Part shown: piece by piece, positions 33,101 through 36,718 of the stretch
Position numbering within the stretch: the first letter of the stretch is position 1
Layout of the letters: each line of letters begins with the position of its first letter
Assembly (NCBI GenBank): GCA_005878615.1
Contig: VBLT01000117.1
Location: 1 to 36,718 of the forward strand
DNA: 36,718 bases
Direction: 5' to 3'
Source of the DNA: Methanobacteriota archaeon
GTDB lineage: Archaea > Thermoplasmatota > Thermoplasmata > RBG-16-68-12
Position numbers and translations under genes: made by a program
The notes under the pieces: generated by a model
Database searches by the model: none
What the model saw: the letters and a program-made list of their open reading frames with translations, nothing else
What the model was told of the DNA's origin: nothing

Positions 33101-33811
33101 GATGGCGGGGTGACGAACGGGGTGACGTACTATTACGCCGTCGCGGCGGTGAACGCGGTCGGGACGGGACCTCGGAGTCCTCCGATCTCCGCGACCCCGA
33201 AGGGGTCGAGCTCCGGCCCGGACACGACGAGCCCGACCATCGCGATTGTCTCCCCGGGCCCAGGAGCCCTCGTCGCCCCCGGGCCTCTGAACGTGTCCGG
33301 GACGGCGTCGGACGATGTCGGCCTCGCATGGGTCGAAGTGAGTGCGGATGGCAGGAACTGGACCCTCGCCACCCTAGGAACCGCATCCTGGAACGCGATC
33401 CTCAACTTGACGGTTGGACCGAGGACGATCTACGCACGGGCGATGGATGGTTCGGGGAACAGCGCGGACGCGAACGTGACGGTCACGGTCTCGCCCGATG
33501 CGGGGACGAATGCGGCCGGCGGCGACCCGTCGCGATCGTTAATCGCCACCGCGGTCATCTCGTTCGCCATCGCGGCCGCAGGCGCATGGTTCGTGCTCGA
33601 CCGACGTCGCCGAGAGGGGGGCCCTCGACCGGTGATGTCGAAGCGGCCTCCGGACGACCCCCTCGCCGGAGCGGGGGAGAATCCTGAGGTCAAGAGTCCT
33701 GTGGCCACTGTGACCACGCAACAGCGCGTCGTCGTCGCGCCTCCCACGGCAGAGAAACGACAGGCGTCCCGTGATTCGCCGCCGAAGATCATGGGGCGCT
33801 GGCGAAAGTGA
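30116..33811 (+). CDS. Surface-anchored protein with ten fibronectin type III domains
   Basis: The protein has 1231 residues. A cytosolic N-terminus of about 20 residues precedes a signal or anchor helix (LTKILATLAFVSLVVAAVLG, about 22-42). Ten FN3 domains follow (about 63-1029), each with the NLAATPGDG-LTW, GGSPITNYKIYRGT, YTDT-VTNGQTYYYKVTAVN and GEGPPSNEASATP pattern. Next comes an Ig-like domain (about 1035-1125, TSPTIAIVSPGPGALV to ANVTVTVSPD), a membrane helix near 1140-1160 (ATAVISFAIAAAGAWFVLD) and a basic cytosolic tail. It is likely a rod-like cell-surface protein for adhesion or polysaccharide binding; partners are unknown. The other long ORFs here are shifted frames of the repeats. 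Its 3' end overlaps the convergent AlkZ-like gene by 23 bases. Confidence 0.91.
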   Translation: MSERVGRNPPDSFARGQSRHRLTKILATLAFVSLVVAAVLGTSAQIGPRIDRAVGRIEPTLLPTPPSPPQNLAAVGGDGQVSLTWDPPQDDGGSPLLAYLVYRGDSPGGESLLAGVGLVTSWIDITVTNGHTYYYEVVATNLIGNSDPSNEASATPGPPPTPPDPPQGLTATAGDGTVDLAWSAPGSDGGSPITNYKVYRGTSSNGESFLTELGDVLSFSDSGLTNGQTYYYYVTAVNSIGDSGPSNEASATPNAPATPPGAPQSLTATAGDAAVVLTWSPPSSDGGSPITNYKVYRGTSHNGETFLADAGPVLAYTDTSVTNGQTYYYEVTAENSVGEGPRSNEVSATPNAPATPPTEPQNLAATPGDGHVDLTWDPPANDGGLPILEYRVYRGTSSGGESFLASAGLSLTFTDSSVTNGQTYYYQVTARNAVGVGPPSNEASATPNPPATPPGAPSGLSATAGDGSVSLSWSAPGSDGGSPITNYKIYRGGSSNGETLLDTVGDVLSYTDTSVTNGNTYYYKVAAVNSVGDGPLSNEASATPAAPHTAPGAPRDLVATAGDASVSLSWSPPSSDGGAPITNYKIYRGTVAGGQLSLIATVPNVLSYTDSPLTNGKTYYYKVTAVNEVGEGPPSNEASATPVSGDTAPSPPRSLSAAAGDARVALGWLAPSSDGGSPITNYKIYRGTSSNGESLLITVGNVSTYTDTGVSNGVTYYYVVTAVNGIGDSGASGEASATPTAGPTAPDAPQGLHASPGSGRVDLTWSAPGFDGGSPITGYRLYRGTNSNNRSYSVDVGDVLSYPDTGLTNGQRYYYVVTAINAVGEGLPSSEASARPATYPDAPQKLQAIAGNRLVTLQWSGPGFDGGAPVTGYKIYRGTTSGSTTFLATVGGGNDSYADGGLTNGQAYYYRISAVNRVGEGGLSAEVSTTPSSGPAVPAAPQNLVATAGNRAVTLRWSAPASDGGSPVENYTIYRGTSPSNLAVLIAGSKSLSLFDGGVTNGVTYYYAVAAVNAVGTGPRSPPISATPKGSSSGPDTTSPTIAIVSPGPGALVAPGPLNVSGTASDDVGLAWVEVSADGRNWTLATLGTASWNAILNLTVGPRTIYARAMDGSGNSADANVTVTVSPDAGTNAAGGDPSRSLIATAVISFAIAAAGAWFVLDRRRREGGPRPVMSKRPPDDPLAGAGENPEVKSPVATVTTQQRVVVAPPTAEKRQASRDSPPKIMGRWRK
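30301..33204 (+). repeat. Ten tandem FN3-encoding repeats, period mostly 291 bp
   Basis: I measured the spacing of the conserved core Trp codon: 30368, 30659, 30950, 31241, 31532, 31823, 32117, 32408, 32690, 32984. The steps are 291, 291, 291, 291, 291, 294, 291, 282 and 294 bases. The first six units are thus exactly 97 codons apart. Segments such as cgatcacgaactacaagat recur almost unchanged between units. This points to expansion by duplication or ongoing recombination between units. Confidence 0.9.
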
Positions 33812-34988
33812 CCCGGATTTCTCCGGCCTCGAGAAAGCGGCCCAGATCATGGGCGTCCCGCTCGACGAGGTCGCGGAGGCCCGACCCCAGGCGGCGGAAC
33901 GGTTCGATCGTCAGACTGAGCCGCGGTCCCTTCGAGGCGTGACTCCACACGCCCGCGACCCGTCCATCGATGAGGAGCACCGGCGAGAGCCAACCCTGAG
34001 GCCGGTACACCCTCTTGTAATGGGTCGCCTCGACGAGATGCCCGTGGTCCTTCTGGCCGAGGAGGAACGAGTCGAAAAACGGAAGCAGACGCACGATGGG
34101 CCCCTTCAGACGGGCCCGTTTCAGGATCGGCAAGTCTTCTCGCAAGACCCATGTAATTCGACCGTCGGCGTCCAGGGGTGCAAGATCTTCGGCGTTCCGA
34201 TCCCAAATCGCGCGAGCCGCGGTCGCGGTGACATAGGTCCACCACGCGAAATCCGTCGGCGTCGCGGGACCGTGGGCCCTCAGGTAAACGCGAAGGAGCG
34301 CGTCTTCCGCGTCCCGCACACTCAGATCCCGCCACCGAGGAAACCAAACGTCGGGTCGGACGAAAGTCCCCTCGTTTCCCTCGGGAGGCCCTGCGCAGGC
34401 GATGCCCCGGACGCACGCGTAGGAGAGGAGGCCGCCGACGGACACAGGGTGGCCACCGACCTCGAAGGCATCGACCTCTCCCTCTTTTCCCCACCCGCGG
34501 CCGGATCGGACCCGTTTTGTCCTGAAGGATTCGCCCAACCGCGCCGCCACTTCAGTCCGCGTCAGTGGACGATCCAAAATTCCGCCGATGTGCTTCAACA
34601 GCCGTTCAATCATCTCGATCGATCGCCCGCGCCGGATCATCCACCGCGCGTCGCGATCGGCCCGCCCCGCGCAGCCGCGGACGAAAACGGTGTAGTCGTT
34701 CGAGGGGACGAGATGGACCGTCCCTCGCATGCACCAAACCTTCGCCAAGGTCCGATCGTGCCATAGGGCCTTCTCCACTTCCGATCGGCGGAGGCCTCGG
34801 GTGCGCGTCCACAGGGACATCTGCGCGGCCGACATCACTTGCGCTTGGGCTCCGGCCATGTCTCCCGCCACATTGACGAGAGACGACGCAGGAACGCGCG
34901 TCGTAAGGTGGTGCCGCGCGAGTCGAAAGGCCGCGATCTGATCTCCCGAAACCGGAGTCGTCTCTTCGGGACGATGCCCTGTCGACAT
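33789..34988 (-). CDS. Winged-helix DNA glycosylase-like protein (AlkZ/YcaQ, HTH_42 family)
   Basis: The protein of about 399 residues matches the AlkZ-type family of tandem winged-helix proteins. AlkZ enzymes excise bulky or crosslinked bases. Signs are the AGAQAQVMSAAQMSLWTRTRGL segment, carrying the Q-x-Q type motif; WCMRGTVHLVPSNDY; and the C-terminal LLPFFDSFLLGQKDH and SPVLLIDGRVAGVW, which are characteristic. Activity here is inferred from the family. The track starts at GTG 35003, but ATG 34988 lies 28 nt after a gcttatcgg box and fits leaderless initiation. It converges on the FN3 gene with a 23-base overlap. Confidence 0.88.
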   Translation of the reverse strand: MSTGHRPEETTPVSGDQIAAFRLARHHLTTRVPASSLVNVAGDMAGAQAQVMSAAQMSLWTRTRGLRRSEVEKALWHDRTLAKVWCMRGTVHLVPSNDYTVFVRGCAGRADRDARWMIRRGRSIEMIERLLKHIGGILDRPLTRTEVAARLGESFRTKRVRSGRGWGKEGEVDAFEVGGHPVSVGGLLSYACVRGIACAGPPEGNEGTFVRPDVWFPRWRDLSVRDAEDALLRVYLRAHGPATPTDFAWWTYVTATAARAIWDRNAEDLAPLDADGRITWVLREDLPILKRARLKGPIVRLLPFFDSFLLGQKDHGHLVEATHYKRVYRPQGWLSPVLLIDGRVAGVWSHASKGPRLSLTIEPFRRLGSGLRDLVERDAHDLGRFLEAGEIRVTFASAP

Positions 34989-35010
34989 CGGGGAGACGGT
35001 CACGACCCGG

Positions 35011-35020
35011 GACCGATAAG
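35011..35020 (-). promoter_or_regulatory. TATA-like element for the AlkZ-like gene
   Basis: The minus-strand cttatcggtc is centred about 28 nt before ATG 34988. It lies too close to GTG 35003 for that codon to be in the transcript. Confidence 0.45.
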
Positions 35021-35060
35021 CCTTTCCAACCCGGACGCGAATCTGCGGACGGCGCTCCGA

Positions 35061-35070
35061 AACCTTAAGG
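35061..35070 (+). promoter_or_regulatory. TATA-like element for the dCMP deaminase
   Basis: The sequence aaccttaagg would place transcription near 35092, within ggccttcggcc, a short hairpin in the leader of the deaminase gene at 35111. Confidence 0.42.
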
Positions 35071-35110
35071 CAGGCCGTGGTCTCCTCGGCCTTCGGCCTG
35101 GGGGCCCACC

Positions 35111-35524
35111 ATGGGGACGATTGAACGGCCCAGTCTGGAGAGCCTGGTCATGGACTTCGCGATGTCCCTGACGCGCCGCGCAACGTGCAAGCGGTTCCAA
35201 GTCGGATGCGTGATCACGTCGGAGGACATGACCCAGATCTATGGGTTCGGATACAACGGGACAGCCAAAGGTCTCTCGCACGATGACTGCAAGGCGGACC
35301 AACAGGGATCCTGCGGCTGCGTGCATTCGGAGGTGAATGCCCTCATCAAGGTCCGGGCGAACGACCCGCGCAAGGTCGTGTTCGTGACCGCCCAGCCGTG
35401 CATCACCTGCGCCAAGGCCATCGTCAACTCCGGCGTCTCGAAGGTCTACTACCGCGCGACGTACCGATCCGACGAAGGCCTGGATGTCATCCGTAAGGTC
35501 GGTATTGACGTCGAGCGCGTGTGA
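35111..35524 (+). CDS. Deoxycytidylate (dCMP) deaminase family protein
   Basis: This zinc-dependent deaminase of 137 residues would convert dCMP to dUMP for thymidylate synthesis. The zinc and proton-shuttle residues are visible in GCVHSEVNAL (His and Glu) and AQPCITCAKAIV (two Cys). The upstream DDCKADQQGSCGC segment carries the extra cysteines common in this group, and the start TCKRFQVGCVI matches family N-termini. The usual HAE is HSE here, a conservative change. Alternatives are other small-molecule cytidine-type deaminases. It is monocistronic by appearance and converges on the HisA-like gene with a 28-base gap. Confidence 0.88.
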   Translation: MGTIERPSLESLVMDFAMSLTRRATCKRFQVGCVITSEDMTQIYGFGYNGTAKGLSHDDCKADQQGSCGCVHSEVNALIKVRANDPRKVVFVTAQPCITCAKAIVNSGVSKVYYRATYRSDEGLDVIRKVGIDVERV

Positions 35525-35552
35525 TGTCCGCGCGGCGGGGTCCGTCTCAGAA

Positions 35553-36629
35553 TCAGACGTGGGCCCAACCGGAACTCGGAACGGATCCGGGAGCCGCGGT
35601 CGTGCGGGATGCCGGAGCCGGCGAGCTCGCCTCGGTCGTGGTCGGCGCCTTCGGGAGCTTCGAGATGAGATCGCGGATCACCGGGGTGAAGGGGTCCACG
35701 AGCCCTCCCGCGAAACCTTTCTCCCCGAGGCGCAGCACATCGGACTCCTGCAACCCGCCTCCGACGTACAGGGCGAGGTCGATTCCCTCCAGGGTCGCAA
35801 GGAACGCGGGATCGGGCCCGATCTCGGTCCCGAGGCGGCGGAGGTCTACCACGCAGGCGGATCCAAAACCGATTCCCCGCAAGACGTTCGCGACGTCGTG
35901 CAGCTCAGTCGGACCGGCGTGGCCTCCCCGCCAGAGGACCTTCCCGTCCCAGTCGATGCACGGCAAGACGTCGTTCGAAAGAGCGTAGAGCCCCGCGAAC
36001 GCATCGGGCGACGGCAGGGTTTTCGTACCCGCGACGACTCGCTCGACGTCGAGCATGTAGCCGTCCATCACTTCCTCCGGTTCGCGGCCGCCCGAATCCA
36101 GCCAGACGTCGGACCGCTTCACCAAGTGCCGCGTCACCTCGAAGTTCGGGTTCGCGCGGTTGATCCCCGCGAGATCGAGCATCAAAACGCGGCTCGCGTT
36201 GTACCGCGGCCCACCGATGGCGTCCCAGTACTCCTGATACGAAACGCGATAGGCCGTCGGACCCAGTCGGGCTCCGTCCCATCGGACGCCGGTGACGGTG
36301 GCGACCCGACCGGGGAGGTGCTCGAGAATCTTGATCGGGAGCAGGGGATCCGTCTGAATCGGGAGGATCGGAATCGTGAGGACCTGGGGACCGGAGGGCT
36401 TCGACTCCTCGGCCCAGATTCCCTTCTTCTCGCGTTCGAACTGGGCCCTCGCCTCTTGCGTGTCGAAGAAGATCGGAAGGCCCTCATGGCCGCAGGCGCG
36501 GCAGACGTACGAGCGGCTGTCGCTGTCGATCCCGGCGATGGGGCCCATGACGAGGAGCTTGGGGTGGACGCGGCCGCTGCCGCATCGCCCGCAGGCCGCG
36601 AAGTCGTTCGGTCCGAACCGGCTCGGCAT
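35553..36629 (-). CDS. Zinc-ribbon plus HisA-like TIM-barrel protein, unknown function
   Basis: The first 60 residues form a zinc ribbon, CGRC at 13-16 and CRAC at 43-46. From about residue 80 a barrel related to HisA follows: RVLMLDLAGINRANPNF, SDVWLDSGGREPEEVMDGYMLD, RVVAGTKTLPSPDA, LPCIDWDGKVLW, SACVVDLRRLGTEIG and ALYVGGGLQESDVLRLGEKG. These correspond to the beta strands and phosphate-binding glycines of the proFAR-isomerase relatives that have no assigned reaction. The last 30 residues are a low-complexity Ala/Pro/Ser/Thr tail. ATG 36629 has GAGG about nine bases upstream and lies ten bases after the stop of the preceding gene, so the two are probably cotranscribed. Substrate is unknown. 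Confidence 0.78.
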   Translation of the reverse strand: MPSRFGPNDFAACGRCGSGRVHPKLLVMGPIAGIDSDSRSYVCRACGHEGLPIFFDTQEARAQFEREKKGIWAEESKPSGPQVLTIPILPIQTDPLLPIKILEHLPGRVATVTGVRWDGARLGPTAYRVSYQEYWDAIGGPRYNASRVLMLDLAGINRANPNFEVTRHLVKRSDVWLDSGGREPEEVMDGYMLDVERVVAGTKTLPSPDAFAGLYALSNDVLPCIDWDGKVLWRGGHAGPTELHDVANVLRGIGFGSACVVDLRRLGTEIGPDPAFLATLEGIDLALYVGGGLQESDVLRLGEKGFAGGLVDPFTPVIRDLISKLPKAPTTTEASSPAPASRTTAAPGSVPSSGWAHV

Positions 36630-36639
36630 CGCGGGGACC

Positions 36640-36718
36640 TCAGTCGACGCGGATGACCTTCACGCGTTTGCCAATCCAATCCGGAGGCAGGTAGACGCGG
36701 CCGGAACTCCCGCTCTTG
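36640..36718 (-). CDS. C-terminal end of a DUF2080-like small protein (partial)
   Basis: Only the last 25 codons and the stop are inside the window; the 5' end lies beyond 36718. The visible part reads KSGSSGRVYLPPDWIGKRVKVIRVD. It resembles the DUF2080 or AbrB/SpoVT-like small archaeal proteins, where a K-x-G-x-S-G-R-V-Y-x-P motif is followed by W-x-G-K-x-V-K-V. Some of these are annotated as transposon-encoded, and others act as DNA-binding or antitoxin-like proteins. The tail is short and the assignment is from memory. It is ten bases upstream of the HisA-like gene on the same strand. Confidence 0.55.
   Translation of the reverse strand, partial: KSGSSGRVYLPPDWIGKRVKVIRVD

Noticed and set aside
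30301-33204. CRISPR-like array or non-coding tandem repeats
   Set aside because: Period is about 291 bases, divisible by three, and units encode FN3 domains; there is no short repeat/spacer pattern.
31822-33687. 621-residue plus-strand ORF inside the FN3 gene
   Set aside because: Shifted frame of the FN3 repeats; its own repeats are only the out-of-frame reading of the real ones.
35081-35110. Transcription terminator at ggccttcggcc before the deaminase
   Set aside because: The hairpin is short, lacks a T-run, and lies downstream of a promoter-like box, so it is more likely part of the leader or chance.

Overview
The window is a GC-rich (roughly 65 % by eye) stretch of an archaeal chromosome, most likely from a Thermoplasmatota-like lineage. 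The evidence is an archaeal-type ATP-dependent DNA ligase, a complete 2-oxoacid dehydrogenase complex resembling that of Thermoplasma, a fixABCX set, and expression signals that look archaeal: an AT-rich TATA-like box about 25-33 nt upstream of most operon heads, which implies leaderless or short-leader mRNAs. Genes inside operons often start within a GTGA overlap with the previous stop. No tRNA, rRNA, CRISPR array, insertion sequence or origin was recognised. The genus cannot be fixed from sequence reading alone.

Layout. 1-2487 (-): a DMT/EamA exporter translationally coupled to a DNA ligase cut by the window edge. 2598-10673: a lipoate-dependent 2-oxoacid dehydrogenase region, mostly on the + strand, with E1-alpha, a TPR protein and E1-beta in one overlapping unit, a small membrane protein on the other strand, E2, a secreted beta-propeller protein, E3 and the octanoyltransferase LipB. 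10621-14919: V4R-domain protein, FixC, EtfB and EtfA on the minus strand and FixX divergently on the plus strand. 15022-17599 (+): lipoyl synthase LipA, a second E1-alpha with no E1-beta partner, and a GNAT acetyltransferase. 17646-18212: a VOC/glyoxalase-fold protein. 18260-20698 (+): an ABC-2 type exporter (ATPase and two permeases). 20700-24457 (-): leuC, leuD, a small secreted protein and leuB. 24602-25561 (+): a second EamA transporter. 25568-26827 (-): a homocitrate/isopropylmalate synthase family enzyme. 26924-27454 (+): an unrecognised protein. 27482-28243 (-): an enoyl-CoA hydratase. 28327-30036 (+): an acyl-CoA synthetase. 30116-33811 (+): a surface protein with ten fibronectin III repeats. 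33789-34988 (-): an AlkZ-like winged-helix protein. 35111-35524 (+): a dCMP deaminase. 35553-36629 (-): a zinc-ribbon/HisA-like barrel, preceded by the tail of a DUF2080-like protein at the window end.

How the parts fit (inference). The E1/E2/E3 complex, with an HSSSDD loop like that of branched-chain E1-alpha, would convert 2-oxoacids to acyl-CoA and NADH. LipB and LipA would build its lipoyl cofactor in situ. FixABCX could split NADH electrons between quinone and ferredoxin, and could also take electrons from acyl-CoA dehydrogenases fed by the acyl-CoA synthetase and enoyl-CoA hydratase. The leu-type genes form the opposing biosynthetic arm of branched-chain metabolism.

The least conventional points are: the TPR protein locked between E1-alpha and E1-beta; the orphan E1-alpha and the DRE-TIM synthase, whose conserved N-termini lie upstream of any usual start codon; and a FixX whose second Fe-S motif has Leu in place of one Cys.
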